NCBI GenBank assembly: GCA_937960795.1
Contig: CALGPA010000112.1
Span: 1 to 7,955 of the forward strand
Length of the DNA stretch: 7,955 bases
DNA from: an uncultured bacterium
Lineage (GTDB): Bacteria > Cloacimonadota > Cloacimonadia > Cloacimonadales > Cloacimonadaceae
Direction of reading: 5' to 3'
Under the pieces are notes generated by a model, which was given only the letters and a program-made list of their open reading frames with translations, did no database searches and was not told where the DNA came from. The position numbers and the translations under genes were made by a program. Shown piece by piece: positions 1 to 6,297 of this stretch. Within the stretch, counting starts at the first letter, position 1. Every line of letters starts with the position of its first letter.

Positions 1-112
1 TTTTCCATTAATAATGGCATGTTTTGCGATAATCAAGCTCGGTAGGGCGGGGAAAATTGTGGATAATCTATAGATCAGAAAGAGTAGTTGGTGAGTTTTT
101 GCTACAGCAAAC
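1..112. other. Left-edge non-coding stretch
   Basis: No gene can be supported here. Two + frames are open from the window edge, with stops at 43-45 and 71-73, so the tail of an upstream gene is possible but cannot be shown. On the minus strand a start at position 20 could open a divergent gene leaving the window, but there is no ribosome binding site in front of it. The stretch holds a DnaA-box match (58-66), a perfect 10-base palindrome ATCTATAGAT (66-75) that could be chance, and part of an inverted repeat next to the promoter. Confidence 0.5.
58..66 (-). promoter_or_regulatory. Perfect DnaA-box 9-mer (TTATCCACA on the minus strand)
   Basis: The + strand reads TGTGGATAA, the exact reverse complement of the classical DnaA box TTATCCACA. 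It lies in a non-coding stretch about 50 bases upstream of the promoter of the first gene. DnaA binds such boxes at origins and also as a transcription regulator. Only one perfect copy is visible and there is no cluster, so a full replication origin is not supported within the window. A single 9-mer can occur by chance, although it is unlikely in a stretch this short. Confidence 0.3.
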
Positions 113-113
113 T
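94..113. repeat. Imperfect inverted repeat touching the -35 box
   Basis: TTTGC (98-102) and GCAAA (107-111) form perfect arms around TACA. Allowing a two-base bulge on the left side extends the symmetry to AGT (94-96) and ACT (111-113). The right arm reaches the first base of the -35 box of the promoter at 113-140. That is a position where a repressor or activator could sit, but symmetry this short could also be accidental. No T-run follows it, so it does not look like a terminator. Confidence 0.2.
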
Positions 114-140
114 TGACAAAAATGGGCGCTCAAATACTAT
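113..140 (+). promoter_or_regulatory. Sigma70-type promoter for the first gene
   Basis: A perfect -35 box TTGACA (113-118) is followed after 16 bases by TACTAT (135-140), which matches four of six -10 consensus bases. Transcription would start near 147, leaving a leader of roughly 23 bases that includes the GGAG ribosome binding site at 162-165. The promoter is placed to drive the decarboxylase beta subunit gene and the closely packed genes after it. Confidence 0.6.
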
Positions 141-170
141 GCCAAGTCAAATGAAGATATTGGAGTAGCA

Positions 171-1271
171 ATGGAAACTATGTTTTCCGCCGTCATGAAT
201 TTTCAGCTGAGCCAGGTGATTATGATCATCGTGGGTTTGGTGTTGATCTGGCTGGCAATCGCAAAGAAGTATGAGCCGGCACTTCTCTTGCCCATCGGGT
301 TTGGAACGATTCTGACGAATATCCCGCTTTCTGCCGCGATCGGCGAAGAGGGGCCTTTGACTGTGCTTTTCCGTTTTGGAATAGACACCGAGCTCTTTCC
401 GCTCTTGATTTTTATCGCCATCGGAGCGATGATAGATTTCACGCCTCTTCTGAAGAATCCGTTCATGCTTTTGTTTGGGGCTGCAGCCCAGTTTGGGATC
501 TTTGTGACCATCATCTTGGCGGCTACATTTGGTTTTGACATCAAAGAAGCTGCCTCCATCGGCATCATTGGCGCGGCTGATGGTCCCACCTCGATCTATG
601 TCGCAAATCGCTTTGCTCCCAATCTTTTGGGACCGATCTCCGTGGCTGCCTATTCCTATATGGCATTGGTGCCAATTATTCAGCCTCCTGTGATCCGGGC
701 TTTGACTACCAAGAAAGAGCGCTTGATCCGCATGGACTACCATTCCGGCGATGTCTCACGCACTCTGAAGATTCTTTTCCCGATAGCGATCACCATCGTA
801 GCAGGAATCTTTGTGCCGGCATCTTTGGCTTTGATCGGCTTTTTGATGTTTGGCAATCTCCTGCGTGAATGTGGTGTCTTGGATAGTCTTTCGAAGTCTG
901 CTCAGAATGAGCTTGGCAATTTGGTGACTATTCTTTTGGGAATCACGATCGCCAGCAAGATGCAGGGCGAGCTCTTTCTCACTAAGAGCACTCTCTTTAT
1001 TCTGTTTTTGGGGCTGATTGCCTTTATCTTCGACACTGCCGGTGGAGTGCTTTTTGCCAAGCTTCTGAATCTAATTCGCAAAGAAAAAGTGAATCCGATG
1101 ATCGGGGCATGTGGGATCTCCGCGTTTCCGATGAGCGCGCGGGTGATTCATCAGATGGGACAAAAAGAAGATCCCTTCAATTTCCTTTTGATGCCGGCTG
1201 TCAGCGTGAATGTCGGTGGACAGATCAGCTCTGTGATCGCGGGTGGATTGATCCTCTCGCTTCTGGCTTAG
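171..1271 (+). CDS. Sodium ion-translocating decarboxylase, beta subunit (OadB/GcdB/MmdB family)
   Basis: This is the membrane subunit of biotin-dependent decarboxylases (oxaloacetate, methylmalonyl-CoA or glutaconyl-CoA). It removes CO2 from carboxybiotin and couples this to Na+ export. The 366 residues form many hydrophobic segments. Family signatures are GAADGPTSIY (134-143), YSYMALVPIIQPP (161-173) and NP-IGA-GISAFPMSARV (308-324). By spacing, D137, Y163, N308 and S317 correspond to the functional D203, Y229, N373 and S382 of Klebsiella OadB, so the pump looks active. C314 sits where an alanine or small residue is usual in GAAGIS. The protein is shorter than the roughly 410-430 residues of the Klebsiella and Propionigenium proteins. 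The start is set by GGAG five bases upstream of ATG 171; ATG 180 is a weaker alternative. No alpha (carboxyltransferase), gamma or biotin-carrier gene is in the window, so the substrate cannot be told. cdd follows after 8 bases. Confidence 0.93.
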   Translation: METMFSAVMNFQLSQVIMIIVGLVLIWLAIAKKYEPALLLPIGFGTILTNIPLSAAIGEEGPLTVLFRFGIDTELFPLLIFIAIGAMIDFTPLLKNPFMLLFGAAAQFGIFVTIILAATFGFDIKEAASIGIIGAADGPTSIYVANRFAPNLLGPISVAAYSYMALVPIIQPPVIRALTTKKERLIRMDYHSGDVSRTLKILFPIAITIVAGIFVPASLALIGFLMFGNLLRECGVLDSLSKSAQNELGNLVTILLGITIASKMQGELFLTKSTLFILFLGLIAFIFDTAGGVLFAKLLNLIRKEKVNPMIGACGISAFPMSARVIHQMGQKEDPFNFLLMPAVSVNVGGQISSVIAGGLILSLLA

Positions 1272-1275
1272 GAGG
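1271..1275 (+). promoter_or_regulatory. Ribosome binding site GGAGG that fixes the cdd start
   Basis: GGAGG begins on the last base of the beta-subunit stop codon (TAG 1269-1271) and ends four bases before ATG 1280. It argues for the short cytidine deaminase. The longer in-frame reading from 1109 would add unrelated residues read out of frame from the preceding gene. Confidence 0.7.
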
Positions 1276-1279
1276 CAAG

Positions 1280-1663
1280 ATGAACAAAGAGCTTATTGAT
1301 CTCTTGGATAGAGCAAAAGAAAGCAGTAAAAAAGCCTATTCGCCATATTCGGGATTCAAAGTAGGCAGTGCCGTGCTTTGTAAAGATGGCACGATCTACA
1401 CCGGATGTAACATCGAAAATGCATCCTATTCACTCACACTTTGTGCCGAACGAACAGCCATTTTTAAGGCTATCAGCGAGGGGAAAAGTGACTTTGCGGC
1501 GATTGCGATCTATGTGGACAGCGATCGGGCATTCCCGCCTTGCGGTGCCTGCAGACAAGTGATCAGCGAGTTTGCGCCCAAGATCCCGGTGATCTACGCA
1601 AATCAGATAGAGACCATCGAGTCTAATATGGAAGAACTACTGCCCGGAGCCTTTCATCTGTGA
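1280..1663 (+). CDS. cdd: Cytidine deaminase
   Basis: This cytosolic zinc enzyme of pyrimidine salvage deaminates cytidine and deoxycytidine to uridine and deoxyuridine. The 127 residues match the short homotetrameric type, such as the Bacillus subtilis enzyme of about 136 residues. The active site is complete. TGCNIENASY (41-50) carries the substrate-binding N-x-E-N; C55-A56-E57 supplies a zinc ligand and the proton-shuttling glutamate; PPCGACRQ (86-93) supplies the other two zinc ligands, C88 and C91. The C-terminal LLPGAF (120-125) is also typical. Start chosen by the GGAGG at 1271-1275. Its TGA stop overlaps the ATG of the next gene (TGATG at 1661-1665), which suggests translational coupling. 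A frame open back to 1109 overlaps the previous gene and is not needed. Confidence 0.96.
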   Translation: MNKELIDLLDRAKESSKKAYSPYSGFKVGSAVLCKDGTIYTGCNIENASYSLTLCAERTAIFKAISEGKSDFAAIAIYVDSDRAFPPCGACRQVISEFAPKIPVIYANQIETIESNMEELLPGAFHL

Positions 1664-2544
1664 TGGATCCCCTTTTGCAGATGTGCGTCATCTGCCCACG
1701 AGAATGTGGAATAGATCGCTATAAAGAGAAAGGATTTTGCCGAGCGGGAGCAGAGCTCGAGATCAATCTGGCGCAGCTGCATTTTGGGGAAGAGCCGCCC
1801 ATCTCAGGCAGCAAGGGGAGTGGCACTATCTTCTTTTGTCACTGCAATCTACGCTGTGTCTACTGTCAAAATCATCAGATCAGCCTGAAGGGCAATGGCA
1901 AAGCTGTCTCCGAGGCGGAAGCAATTCAGATCATGCTCTCTCTCCAAGAGCAAGGGGCTCACAATGTTAATCTCGTGACACCCTCACACTACGCGCCGCA
2001 ATTGGTCAAGATCATCTCTGAGGCAAAGCGGCAAGGGCTGAAGATCCCTGTGCTTTACAATAGCAGTGCCTACGACAAGGTCGAGATGCTTAGATGTTTG
2101 GAGGATGTGGTGGATATCTATCTGCCGGATTATAAGTATCATCACGCCATCTATGCTAAGAAGTATTCTTATGCACCGGATTATCCCCAGGTGGCACAAA
2201 ATGCCATCGCTGAGATGATCAGGCAGAAGGGATTTTTGCGTCTGGATGCCGATGGAATCGCCACACAGGGAGTGCTGGTCAGGCATCTTGTGTTGCCACA
2301 TATGCTCAGCGGCAGTCGGGCAGCTTTGCAGATGCTGGCGCAAAAATTTGGCACCCGGATTCCAATCAGCCTGATGGGGCAGTATTATCCGACGGCGGAG
2401 GCGCTGCAATATCCTGAGCTCAATCGAGGCATCACAGAGGAAGAATATCAAAAAGCACTTGACGTGATTTATGATCTGGGTTTTGAGTGCGTCTTTAGTC
2501 AAGAACTGTCCAGCGATGATAGTTGGACACCGGATTTTCTTTGA
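1663..2544 (+). CDS. Radical SAM protein, PflA/PflX-like (COG1313 type)
   Basis: The 293-residue protein has a radical SAM [4Fe-4S] motif C61-N-L-R-C65-V-Y-C68 in the context GTIFFCHCNLRCVYCQN, the hallmark of the COG1313 group often labelled pyruvate formate-lyase activating enzyme-like. Before it lies a four-cysteine cluster, C8-x2-C11-x3-C15-x10-C26 (CVICPRECG then GFC), which may bind an additional metal or Fe-S centre. Conserved stretches LVTPSHYAPQ, LYNSSAYD, VDIYLPDYKY and MGQYYPT follow along the barrel. No glycyl-radical enzyme is in the window, and the substrate of this family is unknown, so a true PFL-activase role is doubtful. It starts inside the cdd stop codon. A GTG at 1660, immediately before the ATG, is an equally possible start and is slightly better spaced from GGAG at 1646-1649. 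Iron-sulfur chemistry of this kind fits an anaerobe. Confidence 0.88.
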   Translation: MDPLLQMCVICPRECGIDRYKEKGFCRAGAELEINLAQLHFGEEPPISGSKGSGTIFFCHCNLRCVYCQNHQISLKGNGKAVSEAEAIQIMLSLQEQGAHNVNLVTPSHYAPQLVKIISEAKRQGLKIPVLYNSSAYDKVEMLRCLEDVVDIYLPDYKYHHAIYAKKYSYAPDYPQVAQNAIAEMIRQKGFLRLDADGIATQGVLVRHLVLPHMLSGSRAALQMLAQKFGTRIPISLMGQYYPTAEALQYPELNRGITEEEYQKALDVIYDLGFECVFSQELSSDDSWTPDFL

Positions 2545-2578
2545 AAAGCGGCTATGAATAGCTAAGGAAACTAAGCTT

Positions 2579-3694
2579 ATGAAATATATCGTCCTTACTA
2601 TGCTCTTGATAATGCATGTGTTAGCGATCTTTGCGCTGAACATAGAGATCAGGGATGAAGAGATGCGTTTTGGCATCCCGGAGATAGAAATGGATGGCAT
2701 ATCCTATGTAAGCATCCAAGATCTGGGGCCTATCCTCAAATGCATCCATAAACAGGATCGAGGGGATCAGAGGCTGTATCTGCACATCTATGGAGAGAGC
2801 TTTATCTTCCTGGAAGATAGCCCATATTACAGCTACAAGATCGATTCGTACAATATGCACTATAGACTCAAACGGGTCGGGAGTGAGTATTATCTGCCGA
2901 GAGTCTTTTTGAGTGAACACCTGCCCATGCACTTTGCCCAAGACGTGAGCTATGAAAGCGGCACCTTGTCCGTCAAGGAGCCGGTGGATCATAGCGTTCG
3001 TGTGATCGTGATAGATCCCGGGCATGGAGGCAGGGATCCCGGAGCTATCGGGAAAGTGCTCAAGGCTAAGGAAAAGGACATCAATCTGGCAGTATCCCTG
3101 AAGCTAAAAGCGCTTTTGGAACGCGAGCTTGGGGTCAAAGTCCTGATGACGCGGGAAGATGATAGATTTGTCTCGCTCAATGACCGCACGCGCTTTGCCA
3201 ATGAAAATCATGCAGACCTCTTTATCAGTATCCACGCAAATGCTTCCAAATCCACCTCATCCAAAGGGGCGGAGACCTATTATCTCTCCACTGCCATGAC
3301 CTCGGATGCCCGAGCGGTCGAAGCTTTGGAAAACCAAGTGGTGGAGCTCTATGAGGGTGGGGCGTCTGCGCGCAGCATCTATGATGATCTGGATTTTATA
3401 CTTAGCGATCTGAGCCAGACAGAGCATCTGCAGAGCAGCAATGAATTGGCAAGCAGCGTTCAGCAAAATATCATTGCCGGTGCCAGAGCTTATGATCGAG
3501 GGGTCAAGCAGGCAAATTTCTATGTCCTGCGTGGAGCTTTTATGCCGTCCATCCTCGTGGAATTGGGCTTTATCTCAAATCCGGAAGAAGAACGACTCTT
3601 GGTCAAAGAAGAATATCAGATGCGCTTGGCAAGGACCATATTTGAGGGGATCAAGCGCTTTAAATACCGCTATGATAGGATCAGGAATACATGA
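2579..3694 (+). CDS. N-acetylmuramoyl-L-alanine amidase (Amidase_3), secreted
   Basis: This zinc hydrolase cuts the bond between MurNAc and the stem peptide of peptidoglycan, as in AmiA/B/C-type proteins of cell separation. Residues 1-19 form a hydrophobic signal segment after a single lysine, with possible cleavage after A19, so it acts outside the cytoplasmic membrane. Residues about 30-135 form a beta-rich region with DGISYVSIQDLG and YYLPRVFLSEHL that resembles copper-amine-oxidase N-terminal-like wall-binding domains; this part is tentative. The catalytic domain runs from about 140 to 365. DPGHGG gives zinc ligand H149, KEKD gives E165, SIHAN gives H219, and VELGFISN gives catalytic E328. 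A long insert after SIHAN (about 237-300) resembles the regulatory helix region of AmiB/AmiC. The start has AAGGA 10 bases upstream, a slightly wide spacing. The stop overlaps the kinase start as ATGA. Confidence 0.93.
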   Translation: MKYIVLTMLLIMHVLAIFALNIEIRDEEMRFGIPEIEMDGISYVSIQDLGPILKCIHKQDRGDQRLYLHIYGESFIFLEDSPYYSYKIDSYNMHYRLKRVGSEYYLPRVFLSEHLPMHFAQDVSYESGTLSVKEPVDHSVRVIVIDPGHGGRDPGAIGKVLKAKEKDINLAVSLKLKALLERELGVKVLMTREDDRFVSLNDRTRFANENHADLFISIHANASKSTSSKGAETYYLSTAMTSDARAVEALENQVVELYEGGASARSIYDDLDFILSDLSQTEHLQSSNELASSVQQNIIAGARAYDRGVKQANFYVLRGAFMPSILVELGFISNPEEERLLVKEEYQMRLARTIFEGIKRFKYRYDRIRNT

Positions 3695-4470
3695 AGAAAA
3701 AACGCAGAAAGTCAAATCGGAGAGCGAGCAGCAAAGCCGGATCGATGGATGTCCGGCAAAGACCGGATGATTGTGACGAGACCAAAAACGCCTTTATCCG
3801 CAATATCAGTCACGAGATTCGCACTCCGATGAATGCCATCATGGGCTTTGCGCAGATGCTCAAGCAATCCGGACTGAGTTCCCAACAGACCGACTACGTG
3901 GACGTAATATTGGATAGCGGAAACAAGCTGCTCTCAATCTTGGAAAACCTTCTGGATCTCTCCAATCTGCAATTGGGCAAAGTGCATCTAAACACGACTC
4001 AGTGCCCGCTTGAAGCAGTCTTCAGACGTGTCTGGCAGTCTCATGAGCCGATGATCATCGCCAAGAATCTCGAGGCAAAACTGCTTTTAAATCCGGATCT
4101 GCCGATCGTGATGGTAGATTGCGACAAGCTGCAGCGAGTTTTGGGCTTCGTCTTGTCCAATGCCGTGAAGTTTACCGACCAAGGCTTTGTGTCTCTGAAA
4201 GTGGAGCATAGCCGGCGTGATGACGAGGGATTTTGGGTGGATATCTATGTAGAGGATAGCGGTTGCGGCATTGAGGAGGAGAGGATTCAGCAGATCTTTG
4301 GAGCTTTTGAACAAGCGGACAACAGTCTAACCCGATCATATGCCGGATTAGGACTGGGCTTGGGGCTTTCCAGCCGGCTCGTGGAGCTATTGGGCGGCGA
4401 GATATCAGCCAGCTCAATGCCTGGAAAAGGGAGCATGTTTCACGTCCGCATACCGGTGGAGAAAGCCTGA
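3691..4470 (+). CDS. Sensorless cytoplasmic histidine kinase
   Basis: At 259 residues this is only the transmitter core of a two-component kinase. HisKA box FIRNISHEIRTPMNAIMGF has phospho-acceptor H41 and the E42-x-x-T45 phosphatase-type motif. The HATPase domain has the N box with N157 (LSNAVKFTD), G1 box D189-S-G-C-G-I, F box IFGAFEQAD (202-210), and a glycine-rich G2 box AGLGLGLGL (218-226) leading to RLVELLGG. All catalytic parts seem intact. Before the H box there are only about 34 residues, strongly basic at the start (KKKRRK, NRR), with no membrane segment, PAS, GAF or HAMP domain. No response regulator is encoded in the window. It may receive its input from a partner protein. It shares ATGA with the amidase and TGATG with the next gene, so the three genes are probably co-translated. 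An AGGA lies four bases before the ATG. Target unknown. Confidence 0.88.
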   Translation: MKKKRRKSNRRASSKAGSMDVRQRPDDCDETKNAFIRNISHEIRTPMNAIMGFAQMLKQSGLSSQQTDYVDVILDSGNKLLSILENLLDLSNLQLGKVHLNTTQCPLEAVFRRVWQSHEPMIIAKNLEAKLLLNPDLPIVMVDCDKLQRVLGFVLSNAVKFTDQGFVSLKVEHSRRDDEGFWVDIYVEDSGCGIEEERIQQIFGAFEQADNSLTRSYAGLGLGLGLSSRLVELLGGEISASSMPGKGSMFHVRIPVEKA

Positions 4471-5744
4471 TGCCACTGAAGATCAAGTCCATCCAAAAGG
4501 GATCTTTGGCGGATGAGCATGGGATCGAGCCCAATGATGCCATCATCTCCCTTAATGGAATAGAGATCCGGGATTTTCTGGATCTTGAGCTCTATGCCTC
4601 AGATTTTAGGCTGGATTTTGTCCTGGAAGATAAGTTTCAAAACAGGCGTGATCTGACCATCTATCGAGAATCCGCAAAGCCTTTGGGCATCATTCCGGAA
4701 GAGTATCGGCACAAATATTGTCAGAACAACTGCATATTTTGCTTCATCGATCAGATGCCTCCACGAATGCGCAAGACGCTCTATGCAAAGGATGATGACT
4801 ATCTTTTCTCCTATGTGTTTGGGAACTATATCACGTTGACCAATCTCTCGCAAGATGAGATCGATCGCATAGTGGATCAGCGGATTAGCCCGCTCTATGT
4901 TTCGCTGCACAGCAGCAATCCCGAGATGAGGCAAAAGATGATGCGCTCGCGTCAAGCAATTGATGCCATGGCGGTGATCAGGTATCTTGCTGATCGGGAT
5001 ATCAGCTTTCATATCCAGATTGTATTGGTGCCCGGATACAATGATGGGGCAGAGCTTGATCGCAGCCTGACCGATCTGATGGATCAAAGCCTAAACATCC
5101 GCTCCATCGGGATTGTGCCGGTCGGGCTGACAGCCTTTCGGGATGGCTTGTGTGCTCTCTTGCCCTTTGACAAAGCCATGGCTACAGCTCTCCTGGATCA
5201 GGTCACGGAGATCAGACAACGCTTTGATTCCACCATCATCTATCCTGCAGATGAGTTTTATATCCTAGCAGAACGAGATCTACCCAAAGATGACTTTTAC
5301 GATGACTATCCACAATTGGAAAATGGCATCGGCATGCTGAGCCTGGCATATCAGAACTTTCGGGCCAAAAAGCGTGCATTGCTCAAAGAGCTTCGCGGGA
5401 TCGGGGGAGATTTTCTGATCCTTGGCTCAAAGAGCGCGTCGGGACAGCTGCATCTTATCTCAAGAGAACTCAATCGACGTCTGAAAGATCAAAAGGTCTC
5501 TGTGCAGGTGCTCGAAAATGCCTTCTTCGGCGAACATATCAGCGTCGCGGGACTCATCACATTCGCCGATATCACATCCCAAGTAAAATCCCCAACACAG
5601 ATCACTCTTATTATCCCGGATGTGATCTTCAATGATGATGGGCTCACCCTTGATGGGCATTGTATCGACGAGCTCAAGCAGTCCCTGAATCGTCAGATAT
5701 TGCTTGTAGATCAGCTTTGGGAAGAGTGGATTCTGGTTCAGTGA
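4470..5744 (+). CDS. PDZ, radical SAM and DUF512 domain protein (COG1625 type)
   Basis: The 424 residues show the order typical of this family. A short PDZ-like domain (about 1-65, KIKSIQKGSLADEHGIEPND) is followed by a radical SAM-like core with C84-Q-N-N-C88-I-F-C91-FIDQMP, and then a C-terminal DUF512 region from roughly 280 onward, with GIGMLSL and FLILGSKSA. Other conserved patches are FGNYITLTNL, YVSLHSS, QIVLVPGYNDG, IVPVGLT and PADEFYILA. The cysteine spacing C-x3-C-x2-C is the standard one for binding [4Fe-4S] and SAM. No signal or membrane segment is visible, so it is probably cytosolic, with PDZ used for protein binding. The reaction is not known for the family. Its start overlaps the kinase stop (TGATG at 4468-4472) and has GGAG eight bases upstream. 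It ends the second gene block; a new promoter candidate follows. Confidence 0.9.
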   Translation: MPLKIKSIQKGSLADEHGIEPNDAIISLNGIEIRDFLDLELYASDFRLDFVLEDKFQNRRDLTIYRESAKPLGIIPEEYRHKYCQNNCIFCFIDQMPPRMRKTLYAKDDDYLFSYVFGNYITLTNLSQDEIDRIVDQRISPLYVSLHSSNPEMRQKMMRSRQAIDAMAVIRYLADRDISFHIQIVLVPGYNDGAELDRSLTDLMDQSLNIRSIGIVPVGLTAFRDGLCALLPFDKAMATALLDQVTEIRQRFDSTIIYPADEFYILAERDLPKDDFYDDYPQLENGIGMLSLAYQNFRAKKRALLKELRGIGGDFLILGSKSASGQLHLISRELNRRLKDQKVSVQVLENAFFGEHISVAGLITFADITSQVKSPTQITLIIPDVIFNDDGLTLDGHCIDELKQSLNRQILLVDQLWEEWILVQ

Positions 5745-5753
5745 AGATTTTAC

Positions 5754-5781
5754 TTGAACGTTTTCCCCATTGATTTATCTT
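5754..5781 (+). promoter_or_regulatory. Putative promoter ahead of ribH
   Basis: In the 73-base gap after the DUF512 gene, TTGAAC (5754-5759) is followed after 16 bases by TATCTT (5776-5781). This is the same spacing as the promoter at 113-140, with four of six matches to the -10 consensus. Transcription would start near 5788. The element could equally be read as a Bacteroidetes-like TTG...TAnnTT(T)G arrangement, since TATCTTGG is present. No terminator hairpin precedes it, so read-through from upstream is likely as well. Confidence 0.4.
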
Positions 5782-5817
5782 GGCGCACAATGACTAGTAT
5801 CGTTTAAGGAGCTTACA

Positions 5818-6297
5818 ATGCGTACTATACAAGGAAATCTGGTCTCCAAAGGCTACCGCTTTGGTATCGTGGTTAGCAGATTCAATGAAGTAATCAGCGG
5901 CAAATTGCTGGAAGGGGCGCTTGATTGCCTTCTTCGCAGTGAAGTGCGAGAAGAAGATATCACGGTGATCTGGGTTCCGGGGGCTTTCGAGATCCCTCTT
6001 GCTGCCCAGAGCTGTGCCATGGATCCATCCATTGATGCCGTCATCTGCCTCGGAGCAGTGATCAGAGGCGCGACTCCGCATTTTGAGTATGTCTCAGCTG
6101 AAGTAAGCAAAGGGGTCGCACAGACTTCGCTAAACACACAAAAACCCGTGATCTTTGGCGTATTGACGACCGATAGTGTCGACCAAGCCATCGAGCGAGC
6201 AGGCAGCAAAGCCGGCAACAAAGGCTTCAGTTCAGCCAGCAGCGCTCTTGAGATGGTCAATCTTCTAAAGGAGCTCAGAAATGGGACTCAGGCGTAA
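5818..6297 (+). CDS. ribH: 6,7-dimethyl-8-ribityllumazine synthase
   Basis: This cytosolic enzyme performs the penultimate step of riboflavin synthesis. It condenses 5-amino-6-ribitylamino-uracil with 3,4-dihydroxy-2-butanone 4-phosphate, and usually assembles as a pentamer or an icosahedral shell. The 159-residue length is normal. Key pieces are SRFNEVIS (20-27) with the substrate-stacking F22, VPGAFEIPLAAQ (53-64), LGAVIRGATPHFEYV (78-92) with catalytic H88, and FGVLTTDSVDQAIERAG (113-129) with phosphate-binding R127. The H88 and R127 positions equal those of the Bacillus subtilis enzyme. GNKGFS carries F137 where many homologues have tryptophan. A strong AAGGAG (5806-5811) lies six bases before the ATG. 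The gene overlaps nusB by 17 bases, a neighbour arrangement seen in many bacteria. No other riboflavin gene is in the window. Confidence 0.97.
   Translation: MRTIQGNLVSKGYRFGIVVSRFNEVISGKLLEGALDCLLRSEVREEDITVIWVPGAFEIPLAAQSCAMDPSIDAVICLGAVIRGATPHFEYVSAEVSKGVAQTSLNTQKPVIFGVLTTDSVDQAIERAGSKAGNKGFSSASSALEMVNLLKELRNGTQA

Noticed and set aside
147..743. 198-codon open frame on the minus strand
   Set aside because: It is antisense to the beta subunit gene, lacks family motifs and is rich in charged and polar residues as expected of a shadow of a hydrophobic membrane protein.
1109..1279. Long N-terminal extension of cytidine deaminase
   Set aside because: The extra residues come from a different frame of the beta subunit gene, and GGAGG at 1271-1275 marks ATG 1280, which gives the normal family length.
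2551..2562. GCTAT-GA-ATAGC hairpin between the PflX-like and amidase genes
   Set aside because: The stem has five pairs with a two-base loop and no T-run, so it is neither a credible terminator nor a clear regulatory structure.
2545..2578. Possible separate promoter for the amidase block
   Set aside because: The 34-base gap has no recognisable -35/-10 pair, so the block is probably read from upstream.
1984..2700. 238-codon open frame on the minus strand
   Set aside because: It covers the end of the radical SAM gene and the start of the amidase gene in antisense, both of which are well supported; the translation shows no recognisable domain.
3691..4470. Histidine kinase as a truncated pseudogene
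   Set aside because: All catalytic boxes are intact, and both ends overlap neighbouring genes in a clean start-stop manner with ribosome binding sites, so it looks like a real short gene.
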